Assembly: GCA_010909725.1 (NCBI GenBank)
Contig: JAACMV010000001.1
Location: 981,764 to 1,045,763 of the forward strand
Reading direction: 5' to 3'
From: Picochlorum sp. 'celeri'
Lineage: Eukaryota > Chlorophyta > Trebouxiophyceae
DNA: 64,000 nt
In this document: piece by piece, positions 38,487-49,919 of the stretch
Layout: each line of letters begins with the position of its first letter
How positions within the stretch are numbered: position 1 is the stretch's first letter
Translations under genes and position numbers: made by a program
Notes under the pieces: generated by a model
What the model saw: the letters and a program-made list of their open reading frames with translations, nothing else
Told to the model about the DNA's origin: nothing
Database searches by the model: none

Positions 38487-39310
38487 TTACAATTTACATG
38501 TACCCAAACAAAACTCCTTCACAGCGTCTAAATCCCCCTCTTTCACAGATACTTTTTGAAAGATCACATGCAACGGGCGGTGGAATTTCCGCCTCTCTGC
38601 GAGATCACTAAACGAGAACCCATCTCCTTTGCCACTGAAGATGTTGTGCTCTCTCTCATCCTTATCGTTCCCAATGCTGTCCAGTCCACTCTCCCTGTCG
38701 CTCATATACATTTCATACACCATTTTTTCAAGCCTCTTCCTAATGAACTCTGCCGAATGAGCTTTTGCACCCCCATCCGATTTATTGCATGCCACCAGAA
38801 TCGGAACACCCCTTCCTCGGACCACTGGACTCGTCAGCAACCTATACATGTGTCGTGCCACCTCCTCTTTCGAAGAGTTAAAGTCCATACAATCCACAAC
38901 CATCACAATACCTTTCGCCCGTGGCACCTCTTTGAAAAAGTAAGACTCTAAGCGTGGATGCCCTGGCAGGTCAATCACATGGATGTTCTTCTCCACTCCA
39001 CCGACGCGCATCGTCACATCGCCCTCGTTCGGTCGCATCGATGTCACTGTTTCTCTGTTGCGCGACCCGTCGCCATCTCGAAGCCTGAGGAACATGGCTG
39101 TCTTGCCAGCGTTGCTAGGACCGACAAGAAGAAGAGACCAACCTCCCCCTCCAGACTTTCCTCTCCATACACGGGGTAGAATGAAAAAGAATACTACAAA
39201 GAACACTCATATCTCCATCAATGCCGACACCTCACCACAGGAACACGCAACAACGTACCAATGAGAATGGCAAGACCAAGGAGTAACCCCTGGACGACCT
39301 CTGACACCAT
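38487..39310 (-). CDS. SRPRB: Signal recognition particle receptor subunit beta
   Basis: Two exons (39259-39310 and 38487-39193, intron 65 nt GT-AG) give 252 residues. Exon 1 supplies the start of the single membrane anchor, GLLLGLAILI|VFFFILPRVW, which spans the splice site. The small GTPase domain has LLLVGPSNAGKTAMFLRL (G1), DLPGHPRL (G3), VVDCMDF and LVACNKSDG (G4), and the C-terminal family block FHRPLHVIFQKVSVKEGDLDAVKEF. It docks the SRP receptor alpha subunit at the ER. The stop lies three bases from the stop of the convergent SPF45 gene. Confidence 0.88.
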
Positions 39311-39636
39311 CTATTCTAGTCCTGATCGTTTAAAATAAAATATAATACATAATTTATCACGAAAGGTGCTTCACAGTGGCCAAGGAGCACATGAATCTAT
39401 TCAGTGCTGAAAATTGTGGTTTCAGCACTGATTTCCAAGTCGGACATTGCTTTTGATTCGATATCTATGGTCAGAAACTCCGTCGCTACAGGACCAAATT
39501 CAATTTACATATCACTGCAACCTACAGACCACGCCCATCAAGATACAGGGACTCTTCAGTGGTGATGCCATTCAGGATTCGTCCGTGAACTACAGTAGGT
39601 CGCTCGTATTCGTTGGCGAGAAGCACGTCTGTGGAT
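39311..39636. other. Divergent promoter region, contains one strong hairpin
   Basis: 326 bp between SRPRB and NDUFB9-like starts. The only notable structure is the inverted repeat at 39401-39431 (separate entry). No gene seen. Confidence 0.5.
39401..39431. repeat. Perfect inverted repeat, 12-bp arms, 7-nt loop
   Basis: TCAGTGCTGAAA (39401-39412) and TTTCAGCACTGA (39420-39431) are exact reverse complements around ATTGTGG. It could be a cruciform, a protein site or a stem in a 5' leader. Confidence 0.6.
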
Positions 39637-39960
39637 ATGGCTACAGCATTACAGAAATCTAGAGTAACAGGACTGTACAGGACCAGTCTGAAACAGCTGC
39701 TTTCTTGGGTTGTCAGTAGGGATGTCTTTGCCGAGGAAGCTGGCAAACTACGCAGAGAGTTTGACGCGTACAAGGACGTCAAGGACACGAATGAAATTGA
39801 GCGATTGCTGAGGCATGGAGAGGCTCGGTTGAAGGAGTTGGAGCACCCCGACCCGTATATTGTCCCATATAGACCAGGGGGAAGCATGTTTGCCAGGAAC
39901 CCTCCCTTTGTGGAGGGAACCAAGATCCATCTAGATTTTGGGAAGGAAGGGCACCATTGA
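39637..39960 (+). CDS. NDUFB9: Complex I subunit B22 (NDUFB9), LYR protein
   Basis: 107 residues from MATALQK at 39637 (an ATG 24 bp upstream is in frame). The LYR-motif helix VTGLYRTSLKQLLSWVVSRDVF, then LRREFDAYKDVKD, ERLLRHGEARLKELEHPDPYIVPYRPGGSMFARNPP match the B22 subunit of mitochondrial NADH dehydrogenase. LYR proteins bind acyl carrier protein. It is a small single-exon gene of the usual length. Confidence 0.85.
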   Translation: MATALQKSRVTGLYRTSLKQLLSWVVSRDVFAEEAGKLRREFDAYKDVKDTNEIERLLRHGEARLKELEHPDPYIVPYRPGGSMFARNPPFVEGTKIHLDFGKEGHH

Positions 39961-40101
39961 TCGTTTGTTTTCTTTTTGTAAGCACGTACATATCCATATA
40001 CTATCATGCATGGAGACATCAGGGCAAGGATGACGAAATAACGTTTCAAAGATGAAAAGCTTTGACAATTACGTATCCTGTCATCACGTGTCTCCGAAAC
40101 T

Positions 40102-40788
40102 TTATTTGTTGATTTCTTCGGCAAGAGATCCGTCTTTGCTCATTTCAAGAATGATGTCGCAGCCACCGACGAGTTCTCCCTTGACATACAGCTGAGGATA
40201 CGTGGGCCACTGGCTCTTTTCTTTCAACCCCTGCCTGACCTCCTGATCCTCTAAAATATCAAAATGGCCAAAGGCAGTGCAGCCTGCGTCCCGAAGAGCT
40301 TGCACTGCCTTTTGGCTGAACCCGCACCGAGGGGCGTCAGGGCTTCCCTTCATGAAGAGCATGACTGGTGATTGGTTCACCAGCATATCGAGCCTCTCAT
40401 CCAAGCTCATCTTCTGCGCCCGGCCTTGCTCCGCTATCGGACTGGCACCGAGACGGGAAGCCAGTTTATCCTGCAGCTCTATCGGGTCCATTCCCTGCAC
40501 CCGCTCCACCTCCTTCTCCTGCCACACAAGTATGCACAGGGGCACCGCCTGCACTGCATAACGCAGGGACACGTCCGTGGCCTTCTCGGCTTCTACACGG
40601 ACAACTTTTAATGCAGAACCATATTCTACTTCTACCGCCTCCAAGACTGGCTCCATATCCCGGCATGCTTCGCTCCAGCCAGCCCAGAAAAACAGGAGAA
40701 CATGCTGCTGTGACGCTGCACTCGACGACAGCAACGCGTCCAGTTCTGTCACACTGTGTGCCTCTACTCTATTGGTTCTGTCCTGCAT
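40102..40788 (-). CDS. GLRX3: Glutaredoxin-3/PICOT-type monothiol glutaredoxin
   Basis: 228 residues from Met 40788. An N-terminal thioredoxin-like domain has WAGWSEACRDM in place of WCGPC (one Cys only, usual for PICOT) and ends AVQAVPLCILV. A single monothiol glutaredoxin domain follows (~125-228) with the CGFS site (SPDAPRCGFSQKAVQAL), the TYPQLYVKGELVGGCDIILEM block and a C-terminal helix. These proteins bind [2Fe-2S] clusters with glutathione and serve cytosolic/nuclear iron-sulfur protein maturation. Some lineages have two or three Grx domains; this one has one. Confidence 0.9.
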   Translation of the reverse strand: MQDRTNRVEAHSVTELDALLSSSAASQQHVLLFFWAGWSEACRDMEPVLEAVEVEYGSALKVVRVEAEKATDVSLRYAVQAVPLCILVWQEKEVERVQGMDPIELQDKLASRLGASPIAEQGRAQKMSLDERLDMLVNQSPVMLFMKGSPDAPRCGFSQKAVQALRDAGCTAFGHFDILEDQEVRQGLKEKSQWPTYPQLYVKGELVGGCDIILEMSKDGSLAEEINK

Positions 40789-40975
40789 AGTTGTTTGGGA
40801 TGTATAGATATATCTGTGACGCATTTCCCTTGCTGTGGAAATGCCTTGCTCTCTGAGGAGAGATTCCTTCTTTGGAAGATTCAAGATGAGAGGCAGCATC
40901 CTTCTATGCTCCGTACATGCTGACCTCGGTCACGTATCAAATAGTTGTATCCAATTTTTGTACCCATCTATAATT

Positions 40976-42144
40976 ATGAACGGGCACGCAGAAGACCACC
41001 AACCTCGGAACATTCTCATAACCGGAGGGGCGGGATTCATTGCGAGTCACGTGGTGATCAAGTTGGTGAAAAAATACGGACACTACAAGGTATATGCTTC
41101 GCTGTGCTGAATGCTATTTTAGTGTACTGGTGTTACATCGCATCACATGTGCAGGTTGTTGTGCTCGATAAGTTGGATTATTGTGCAACTCTGAACAATC
41201 TCAGGCAGGTGAAGGATCACCTCAATTTCAAGTTCATCAAGGGAGATATTCAGAGCCCGGATCTACTGTCATATGTCTTAACAACAGAGGAGATCGATAC
41301 GGTGATGCATTTCGCCGCCCAGACGCACGTGGACAATTCCTTTGGTAACTCTCTTGCCTTTACCCACAACAACACGTACGGGACGCACGTGCTGCTGGAG
41401 GCATGCAGGAACTACGGGAAGATTACCAAGTTTGTGAATGTGTCGACTGATGAAGTGTACGGGGAGACCTCCTTGGGAAGTGAGCATGGGTTGACCGAGA
41501 GTTCCAGGCTGGAGCCCACCAATCCGTATTCCGCTGCCAAAGCAGGTGCAGAAATGATGGCAATGGCGTACTACACATCATACAAGCTTCCAGTGGTGAC
41601 AACCAGAGGGAATAATGTGTACGGCCCCCACCAGTTCCCCGAAAAAATGATTCCAAAATTCAGTCTGTTGGCGTCTCAGAACAGGAGACTTCCTATTCAT
41701 GGTGATGGCATGGCAACCCGTTCATATCTGTACGTCGATGATGTCGCGGAAGCGTTTGATGTGGTTTTGCACCGTGGTGTCCCTGGAGAAGTGTACAACA
41801 TCGGAACGAAGAAGGAAAGAACTGTCAGGGAAGTTGCGAGTGAGATTTGCAGAGTGTTTGGATTGGACCCTGATCAGTACTTGGAGTTTGTGAGGGACAG
41901 GGCATTCAACGACCAAAGGTACTACATTTCTGATGAAAAATTGACTGCTTTGGGATGGGAGGAGAAGACATCTTGGGAGGAGGGACTTCGGAAGACCATT
42001 GAGTGGTACCTAGAAGCCACGAAGCAGCCTGGATACTGGGATAATGGATCTGTTGAATTGGCTCTGGAAGCCCACCCAAGCCTGCAGACGACGCATGCTG
42101 CGTACAATCCGACGAATCCGCTCGAGACTGTCAAATCAATATAG
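40976..42144 (+). CDS. UDP-glucose 4,6-dehydratase (RHM N-domain type)
   Basis: Two exons (40976-41089 and 41155-42144, intron 65 nt GT-AG, phase 0), 367 residues. NAD-binding ILITGGAGFIASHVV starts the protein; then VVVLDKLDYCATLNN, the active-site region NVSTDEVYGET and YSAAKAGAEMMAMAY (catalytic Tyr/Lys of YxxxK), and substrate block TRGNNVYGPHQFPEKMIPKF. It is most like the plant RHM dehydratase domain that makes UDP-4-keto-6-deoxyglucose for rhamnose. No epimerase/reductase domain follows, so a separate protein must finish the pathway. Confidence 0.9.
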
Positions 42145-42190
42145 AAAAAAATCAATATTTATGTACATAATGCAATGAATGTTCATACAA

Positions 42191-42969
42191 CTATTCAAAA
42201 TCCGAGTCCTCATCGCTCTGAGTCTTGTTCATTTGTGAGTAAAATCCTTGACGAATGGAGTTGGCTATATCCGACGGATCACTCCTCGGAAGAGTCGAAG
42301 AAGGACGGATGACCTGGGACTCTAGGAGCCTCCCTTCCAAGATGGATGTGTCAAAGTCGTCCTTCCCTCCCAATCTATCGAATCCGACCAAACGCTCCCC
42401 TGCGACACCAGACTGGAAACATATTATACATGGGAGCATCCTGATGTTGAGCTTCTTAACCAGGAACGGAGCCATTTCCACGGACACCTTGACAAACCTG
42501 GTGTCAAAGTACCTTGGTGCTAAAATAGACAGATGCTTGTCCATTATTTTACAGCGATCAAAATCTGGATGAAAGAAATGAGCAACTACCCTATCAGTCT
42601 GTGTGCTCACCTCGAGGAGCTCTGCTTCCGAAATTTCCTCGTACGTCCCGTGCCCCTTCCGCTCCATTTCTACCCTCCTTTCTCGTTCTTCCTGAAGTTT
42701 AGCAAGCCTCTCCCCGTGCAACTTTTCTAGCTCGGGGTCATCAAACAAATCCTTCAAAGCGATACTTCTTTGTGCATCATGCCCGATGCGATCAGCCTCT
42801 CGCTTCTCCCTCAGCATTTCCTGCAGCAGTAACAACACAGGTGTGTCGTCGCCTTGAACACCAGTTGGCAAGGGAATCCACGTACCTTCTTATAATCCTC
42901 CGCAGCTGCCATAAACGCCTCTCCATACGCAATATTTTGCATTTGACTATTGTACTTGGCTGGATCCAT
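42191..42969 (-). CDS. TXNDC9: TXNDC9/phosducin-like thioredoxin-fold protein
   Basis: Two exons (42886-42969 and 42191-42820, intron 65 nt GT-AG, phase 0), 237 residues from MDPAKYNSQ. A Lys/Glu helix with KLHGERLAKLQEE and GHGTYEEISE leads to a thioredoxin fold without a CxxC (VVAHFFHPDFDRCKIMDKHLSILAPRYFDTRFVKVSVEMAPFLVKKLNIRMLPCIICF), as in TXNDC9. The family helps the CCT chaperonin fold tubulin and actin. The frame stays open upstream to 43296, overlapping the next gene's leader, so the longer start is unlikely. Confidence 0.85.
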
Positions 42970-43295
42970 CCTTTGCACGCTATCTTTTGAATTGACGTTT
43001 GAAACTACAGGAGATCTTCTTCTCTTCTCCTCATGGAAAGAATAGGGCTGGTCCTCTTGGACACTCGTATTTGAAAAAGTATTTCCGATTATATTTAAGA
43101 GGACGGGTTTGTATGGTGTATTGTGGACACAGCGACGACAAGGATGCTGGATCCTTGGCTGCCCATGCGGTACTCCTCTGGTGAAATCTAGGTTGGAATT
43201 GACCATGGATACAAACCTACTGTGACATGGATTTTGGCGCAGATAGGAAATCCAATTGTACGAGAAACCCATTTTGGACGCGAATAAAGCGAGCA

Positions 43296-44963
43296 ATGTC
43301 CTCTGAAAGTGATGAGGGAGCCATCAATAAAAGGGATGGGTCTGTTCCAGAGCCTGACAACCACCTTGGGGTCATGAGACAGCTATCTACGTTCCTGCGG
43401 GATTTTGAATCCTCGGTTCACGAAAGGTATATTACCAAAAGTCATATGGCTAGTCCTGTGGTGAAAGATCAATGTATAGTTGACGTGACGGACAAAGAGG
43501 AGAGTGAGGGACACCACATGTCTGTGGAAGAGCACTGCCCGCATGGTAGTCCTCTTGGGACAGTGGAAGGCAGCGAGGACCCGGTCCAGCAATTGAGCAA
43601 CTATTCAATTGAGGATCATCTCAAAGAATTTGACACGATTATTCAAACATCGAGGGAGGCGCAGAAGAATGCCTTGGGCCTTGCTGACAGCCTCCAAGGC
43701 GTCTTTCACTCAGTCATGAAGGAGCGCAACCAGGCCGTGGATGATTTGAAAAGGTCGGTCAATTTGCTCCAATACTCTGTGGGAAAACTCCATGACATGA
43801 GGGAAAAGATGCAACAAATGATTCAGAAAGAAGGAGCACACCAGTTGAAGATGGAAGAGACAGAAAAGAAGCTGCGTGACATGGAGCAACTCAGGGATGT
43901 CACCTTGCAGAAGGAGCGGGAGAATGCCAGAAAGGAGGCTGATCTCGAGCGCCTTGTCATCGAATTTCAAAGAGCCGCACGAAGCTTGGAGATGCGCCAA
44001 ACTGAATTCCAGAAGGAGCTCAAAGAGATGGATGCCAGGGAAAAACGTGTGTCACAGCACCAAAAGACACTCAGAGCCATGGAAGATGGGTTGCAACAGA
44101 CTAAGAAGGACCTCGATGCGGTGAAAGAGGAAATCGGAGAGGATCAAAAGCGGCTCAAGGAGGAAGGAGACTCGGTCAACGCACAAAGACTACTGATAGA
44201 CAAAAGAGCAAAGGAGCTGGCTGTGGACGAGGAAAGGTTGCGCATAGAGAGACAAGAATGGGAAATTATGAGGCAAAAAGAAGAAGAAGAATTGAGGGAA
44301 ATGAGAGAACAGATCGATTCTCGTCGGAAGGAAACTGAAGATCTTATTTCACAGAGGGACAGTGTGTTGGAGTCGTTGGAAACCTACAAAGCTGGGCTGG
44401 AAGAGAAGAAGAATGAGCTCGTTGACTTAAAAAAAGCACATGACGTGGCGCTAGAGAAACTCGATCAGATCAAGTCTTTGATTAGTGAGAAGGAGACTGA
44501 ACTGGAGCAGCTCGATGAGAAAATAGGTATGCAGGCAGAGGAAATTCAGAAAGGCTTTGAGTCGCTGAGGGAGGCCACCGAGAAATCAAGAGCAGAAATT
44601 GCCAAAATTACCCACGAAAAGGCTGAATTCGAAAGGCTGAAAAGAGACATTGTTGTCCAAGGACACAAGGCATTGGAGACTGCAGAGATGGCCAGAAAGG
44701 AACAGATCACGTTGGCATGCATCAAAAGAGAGAACATCGAAAAGGCCTCACAATTGTACATACGACACCTTGAGGCTGCAATGAAGTTGGATTCGCCAGA
44801 TTTCCTACGAAATCTGCTCGAGAAACATTTTTCCAGGCACCAATCAGACAGTGGTGCCCCATTGGAAAGACAGAAGCATTGTGCTGACCAGCAACATGAG
44901 CAAAATGATTCTGGGACAGAAGATTTTTCGATCCCTGCGTATCAATACGAGGATAGTCCCTGA
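43296..44963 (+). CDS. Long coiled-coil protein, family not recognised
   Basis: About 555 residues from MSSESDEG (an ATG at 43227 is in frame but overlaps the neighbour's upstream region). Residues ~110-500 are almost continuous heptad-rich coiled coil, very rich in Glu/Lys/Gln, with short flanking disordered ends. No motor, membrane or DNA-binding motif seen. Likely a cytoskeletal, ciliary or scaffold protein (inference). Confidence 0.75.
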   Translation: MSSESDEGAINKRDGSVPEPDNHLGVMRQLSTFLRDFESSVHERYITKSHMASPVVKDQCIVDVTDKEESEGHHMSVEEHCPHGSPLGTVEGSEDPVQQLSNYSIEDHLKEFDTIIQTSREAQKNALGLADSLQGVFHSVMKERNQAVDDLKRSVNLLQYSVGKLHDMREKMQQMIQKEGAHQLKMEETEKKLRDMEQLRDVTLQKERENARKEADLERLVIEFQRAARSLEMRQTEFQKELKEMDAREKRVSQHQKTLRAMEDGLQQTKKDLDAVKEEIGEDQKRLKEEGDSVNAQRLLIDKRAKELAVDEERLRIERQEWEIMRQKEEEELREMREQIDSRRKETEDLISQRDSVLESLETYKAGLEEKKNELVDLKKAHDVALEKLDQIKSLISEKETELEQLDEKIGMQAEEIQKGFESLREATEKSRAEIAKITHEKAEFERLKRDIVVQGHKALETAEMARKEQITLACIKRENIEKASQLYIRHLEAAMKLDSPDFLRNLLEKHFSRHQSDSGAPLERQKHCADQQHEQNDSGTEDFSIPAYQYEDSP

Positions 44964-44974
44964 CGAATGGGGCA

Positions 44975-45997
44975 TTACATAGATTTCAAGTGCAACAATT
45001 TGTACAACACTGGGCTATTAGCGTATTCTGGGCGGGATTCCACATAGTTGACAATATCATCTACTGTTATCGCTATCATCTTCCCTCGTGTAAGATCTTC
45101 TGACGGCAAGATGCGTGGATCCGTAGCACCTTTCGACTCGCCCGTCTTCGGGTCTTCCTTTGGCAGCGAATCCTGGTGCTCGGGAGCAGCCACGATGTCA
45201 CCCTTGGATGCCGTTGTTGCAGCAGGTTTTGGCGTCCCTTCAGCTGCCCATTTCATCCATTTAGCATCTCCACCGCCTAAAGTCGCAGCAAGAGCCTTAT
45301 TTGCCGCAACCGCCTGTTGTTTCCCAGCCATTTGTTCCTTTATTTTCTGGGCTTTCTCCTTGGTCTCTTCGTTCGCCCTCCGATTCGCTGCCTCCTTCAG
45401 GAGCATCTCTTGCTCTCTCTTCTTCATTTCTTTTGCTTCTTCTTCGTCTCTCTTCCTGATTTCTCCAAGCCCGATTCGGACATCTTCTACAACCGTGAAA
45501 CCCTCTGGCTTCTGATCACCCTGCCTGCGCTGTGCTGCAATCCGGGATGCGCCAATCATAATATCTCTCAAGTGCGATATGGATCCCATCTGCAGTATAT
45601 CTAGAACCTCGGGATCGAACCCAGCAATTTTCTTCCTCTGCCCTGCGTCCTGCTTGCCTTCCCTCCTGAGAGCTGACAACCCACTCCCCCCTGCTGGGTC
45701 CTTTTGCTGGCGAACAATCTCGTGAAACAACCTCCACTCTGACAAAAGCTGTGGCTGAATAGTATCCTTACCTGCTTTGGTGTTCTGTCGCCGCCTACCG
45801 GATATATCTTGCATTAAAAGGGCAGCCTCTTTCTGCTCCTCGAAGTACAACAAAGTCGGAGCTCCAGCCTTGCCCTCGTCATCCTTCGCATCCGTGTCCC
45901 TCCGTTTTGTTTTTGTCGTCTTTCTTTTTTTCTGAACCTGAGGCGCATCGCCCGTCACTTCCTCGTGTGTTCGCTTCGCGGGGTTGGTGTCAGCCAT
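44975..45997 (-). CDS. TAF4: TAF4-like TFIID subunit, C-terminal domain protein
   Basis: About 340 residues from Met 45997. A basic, Lys/Thr-rich N-terminus is followed by the TAF4 histone-fold region: AGFDPEVLDILQMGSISHLRDIMIGASRIAAQRR, a long Glu/Lys helix, a Pro/Ala linker, and the closing block KMIAITVDDIVNYVESRPEYANSPVLYKLLHL, which matches TAF4's final helix pair. TAF4 pairs with TAF12 in TFIID. It is much shorter than animal TAF4 and lacks a clear TAFH domain. Identification rests on the two conserved blocks. Confidence 0.68.
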   Translation of the reverse strand: MADTNPAKRTHEEVTGDAPQVQKKRKTTKTKRRDTDAKDDEGKAGAPTLLYFEEQKEAALLMQDISGRRRQNTKAGKDTIQPQLLSEWRLFHEIVRQQKDPAGGSGLSALRREGKQDAGQRKKIAGFDPEVLDILQMGSISHLRDIMIGASRIAAQRRQGDQKPEGFTVVEDVRIGLGEIRKRDEEEAKEMKKREQEMLLKEAANRRANEETKEKAQKIKEQMAGKQQAVAANKALAATLGGGDAKWMKWAAEGTPKPAATTASKGDIVAAPEHQDSLPKEDPKTGESKGATDPRILPSEDLTRGKMIAITVDDIVNYVESRPEYANSPVLYKLLHLKSM

Positions 45998-46086
45998 GAG
46001 CAACACCTGTCAAAATTCATGTATTGTGGACTGGTTTCGATCGAATTCTAGCAATTAAAAATACATATATATAGATTTTGATTCAT

Positions 46087-47474
46087 TCACTTGTAGGGAG
46101 ACTCGTACACTTGGAGGGCTTCCGAGTACGCTTCCAACTCTCTGGATTCCCTCTGGCAAAAGTCTTTCACGGCATGAGCAAACTGCGCATTGGCCATATA
46201 GTGGTTGCTGTACGTCGTAGATGGCAAGTATCCCCTTTGGATCTTGTGCTCGCCTTGAGCGCCAGCTTGGACAGTTTTAAGGCCATTTCTTATGGCAAAG
46301 TCGATGGCTTGGTAATAGCAGAGCTCGAAATGCAAGCCATGAATGTGGAGACCTGGAAGGCAGCCCCAGTTCCTACCAAACAGTGTGTCATTCCCAATGA
46401 GGTTCAGTGCAGCAGCAATAGGGGTCTCATCTGTCTGATTCTCGTAGGCGCACACCAGAAGTATCCGGTCCCTCATCGACTCCCCAATCATGTCAAAAAA
46501 CTCCCTCGTTAGATACGCAGTCCCCCACCTCTTATCGACGGTTGACAGATAAAATGAATAGAAACTATCCCATACCCGAGCATTCAGGTCATCTCCCGTC
46601 AATTGCTTCACCACCACATTGTTCTGGACTCGTTTGCGCTCTTGCCTGATTGATTTTCTCTTCTTCTGTTTCAGATTCATCAGAAAGTCGTCAAAGTTGC
46701 CGTATCCACGGTTTTGAAAATGATACTGAACTCCTGTCCTGCATTCGAATGTACCGAAAATCAATGAAGTGGCACACATCATTGCATCCATTGACACAAT
46801 CCCACACACCGTTGGATCCAACCTCTTCTGGCCATTGTATCACTTTCTTCCTTTGAATTGAACGTCACGTGAACACTGCTCACTCCCATTCTTTCAGGTA
46901 GCGTCATCATTGTATCAGCAATGGACACAAACAAATCCTCCTGGTGCAGGCCCCTGCTATGATTCTTGTTCAACAGTATTCTGTTCCCCTCGACTGGCGT
47001 GAAGGGAACACAGCATTGCAGCTTGGGGTAGTACCGTGGCCCAGTCGGTACATTGTAGTCATATGATTGTGCCCACCCAGAATCAAACACGTACTCGCCG
47101 TATGAATGCCCCTTGAGGTACATTGGGCATACAGCAAGGGCTTCAGAGGAGTCGCCCTGTGCTGTGATCAACACATGCTGAGGGAGCCACCCAGTTCTGG
47201 CACAGGCGCTCTTACTCTCTTCTAAAGCATGCAAAAACTCGTAGGACAAGAAAGGATTTGCTCCAGGCTCAAGACAAGCGTTCCAGGACCCCTGTCCAAT
47301 GTCTGAAATGGACGAGACCAGTTGCAGCTGAATTTGGTCTGCAGAGGTTGATGATACATGAACGATCCTTTCTGATGTTATCTTCTGGAGAAGGCGTGTC
47401 CTTCTTCGGAGCCCTGTGCCTGTGTGTGCTATTCTTCCCGGTGTTCCGCTTGAACAGTTGAACATGTCGACCAT
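46087..47474 (-). CDS. FemAB/GNAT-fold protein of the COG3146 (DUF482) family
   Basis: Two exons (46810-47474 and 46087-46738, intron 71 nt GT-AG), 438 residues. Conserved blocks: SWNACLEPGANPFLSYEFLHALEES, LAVCPMYLKGHSYGEYVFD, RRGWIQ|RTGVQYHFQNRGYGNFDDFL across the junction, then KRKSIRQERKRV, GRNWGC..LHFELCYYQAIDFAI, and VQAGAQGEHKIQRGYLPSTTYSNHY. This is a bacterial-type family of peptidoglycan-like acyltransferases also found in plants and algae; the substrate is unknown. Continuity of the GVQ.H..N.GY motif supports the splice. Confidence 0.8.
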
Positions 47475-47506
47475 TGGACCACCCTAATCCATTACATCGT
47501 TTTTAT

Positions 47507-49919
47507 TTATCTTCTTTTATGTCTTGACTTGGATTTAAATGCATTCTTGCCTTTACCACCCCTTTTGATTTTGTTCAAGAGGGGCAACCCACCTCGCGAG
47601 GTGTTGGATGGTTGACTGGTTTTGGCGCCACCGGGGTAGACTTTGCTGTTTGTTCGTTCGGCGAGCACGGGTTCAGAGCCATCAGAGAAGAGATCTCTCT
47701 TCCGCTTCTTCTTCTTCGTACCTGCAGAAAGGGTCGCTGCTGCTATCCTACCGGCCTTTGCCGCAGAGATGCCGCTCTCCCTCAGTTCTTGCTCCTTTGC
47801 TTTCAGCTGCCTGACTCTCTTGGCCATCTCCTTGGTCTCTTCCAGCAACGCGTCGCTCTTGCCCGATTTCTTTTCTCTCTCCTCCGCTTCTTTGGCAGCC
47901 TGCTTTTTCTCCAATCGCTTTTTGCTTTTGGCGGCGGCTTTTGCGGCCTTTGAGTCCTCTTTGCCTGCACTGCTCTCCTCGAGCAAGCCTAGAGCTGCCT
48001 TCTTGGCTTCGCTGGCAACTGCCATTTTCTCGCCCTTTGTTTGAAACCACGTTCTAGCAGGGCGCGAGAATATTTCATCCCGATGGTCAATCATATTCGT
48101 CGCCTTCTGTGCCTCCATCTCTGCCTTCCTAAGCTCCTTCTCTTCCCTCTCCGATTTCAGAATCTGAATGACATCCCTCTCAAAGCTTTCCAGCTTGGTC
48201 TGCCATGCATTTATAGCTGCAGGGGGTACTTTGCGAGATAAGAGCTCAATTTTTCCTTTTTTGATAACTTCCTTCAGGAGGGAGCGATCGCCATCCTCTA
48301 TAAAAGTGATGCTGCGCCCAGATGTCCCTGCTCTTGCTGTCCTTCCAATCCTGTGCAAATACCCTGTCAAGTTTCTCGGTGCATCGAAATTAATGACAGT
48401 TTCTACGCCTAATATATCCAAACCACGCGCAGCTACATCTGTTGCAAGCAAGAAACCCGCTTTTCCTGTCCTGAAGTCCTCCAAACTTTGCAACCTTGCA
48501 GCTTGGGTCATGTCTCCATGTAGCTCCACTGCGAGCGGGAGATCCGCCAAGCCAAAGAGAATTTTTGCCCTGTGGGCTTTCTGCTTTGTTGAGAAAAATA
48601 TAATAGCCCTTCCTGACGTCCTAAATCCTCGTGCTACGAGGGCCAATAGTGTTGCCTCCTTTTTAACTGATGCCTTGCCTTTCAGCCTCAAAACTTCCTG
48701 CGTCAGTGCCTTGGGTGCGGCAGAGGTCTCATCCGCCGCTAACCGCACAGGATGCCTCAAAGATAATTTTATCAAATCTTTGACCTGCTCGGTCATTGTG
48801 GCGGAGAAGAGTAGAGTCTGCCGTTTCTCTGGTGCCATTTTCACAATCTCGTGAATCTCTTCCTTAAATCCCATCTCGAGAAGTCTGTCAGCCTCGTCAA
48901 GAACAAGTGTCGCTATATCTTCTAGTCCAAACCCCTGGCTGTTCCTCAGATGGTCAATCACGCGCCCTGGTGTTCCAACTACGATCTCAGGCCCAGTGCG
49001 GAGTGCTGCTGCTTGGGCATTTACTGAGAGTCCACCAACGACTAGGGCAGCCCGTATGTCTGTAAACTGTGCAAGTCGTTCAATCATAGAGTGAACTTGG
49101 ACCGCAAGCTCTCTTGCAGGCACAAGAATCAAGACATACGTGGCAGAAACTCTCTTGTCTCTGTACAGCAACCTCTCCAGCAAGGGTAAGCTGAATGCTG
49201 CTGTTTTCCCGGACCCCGTGATGGCGCTGCCACATATATCTCTTCCTGTTAGAGCAAGCGGGATACATGCTGCCTGAATTGGAGTTGGCTTCGAATACCC
49301 AAGCGCCGAGCATGCTCGAATGAGGGGTCTTGACAAATTCAAGTCCCCAAAGCTGGAGGCTGAAAATTTCGTGTTCTTGGGTGCTGACCCAAAATACCCT
49401 GGCTTCTCTTCGCTAGTTTTGCCCTTTCTTTTATCCCTCTCAGATGTAGAATGCGCCTTTTTCGACTGCTCTGGTTCCACGGGATGACCACCATCACTGG
49501 ATGGTTCATCATCATCACCATCGTCAGATGATGGTTCCTCGTCGCCAGGTTCATCAGATTCTGCCTCTTCGAGCTCCTCCTCACCAGGGAGAAGTTCTTC
49601 TTCACTGCTTAGTTCTTCTTCGCCTGTATCTCTGTTCCTTCTTGCCGTCCTTGCAGTCTTCTGAGCCCTTATTTTGTAGTCAATGCTCGTCCCAGTGGAT
49701 TCTACCGCATCCTTAAGAGCGTCTACATGGCAATATCAAAGTATGTTAACAGTGAGTACGGACCCCTCGGGCTTCTATCCGCTTCAAACGCGTCCTTTCA
49801 AAACAGCGCCATGCATGGCATGACCACTTTGTCACCGCACCTGAGAAATCCCATGGTGTTTGCTTAGGAACTGACTCATCTCTGATATCAAACGAGAATT
49901 GGGGGTTGAAATCGCCCAT
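47507..49919 (-). CDS. DDX27: DEAD-box RNA helicase DDX27/Drs1
   Basis: Two exons (49841-49919 and 47507-49722, intron 118 nt GT-AG), ~764 residues. Exon 1 plus the start of exon 2 give an acidic N-terminus; the helicase core has Q motif ALGYSKPTPIQAACIP, GSAITGSGKTAAFSLP (Walker A), PARELAVQ, VLDEADRLLEMGF, LLFSATMTEQ, VATDVAARGLDI-like and HRIGRTARAGTSGR. The C-terminal part (KREL-like helix, then Lys-rich tail ending in KSKSRHKRR) matches Drs1/DDX27, needed for 60S ribosome assembly in the nucleolus. An alternative GTG-like start at 49480 is not needed. Confidence 0.9.
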
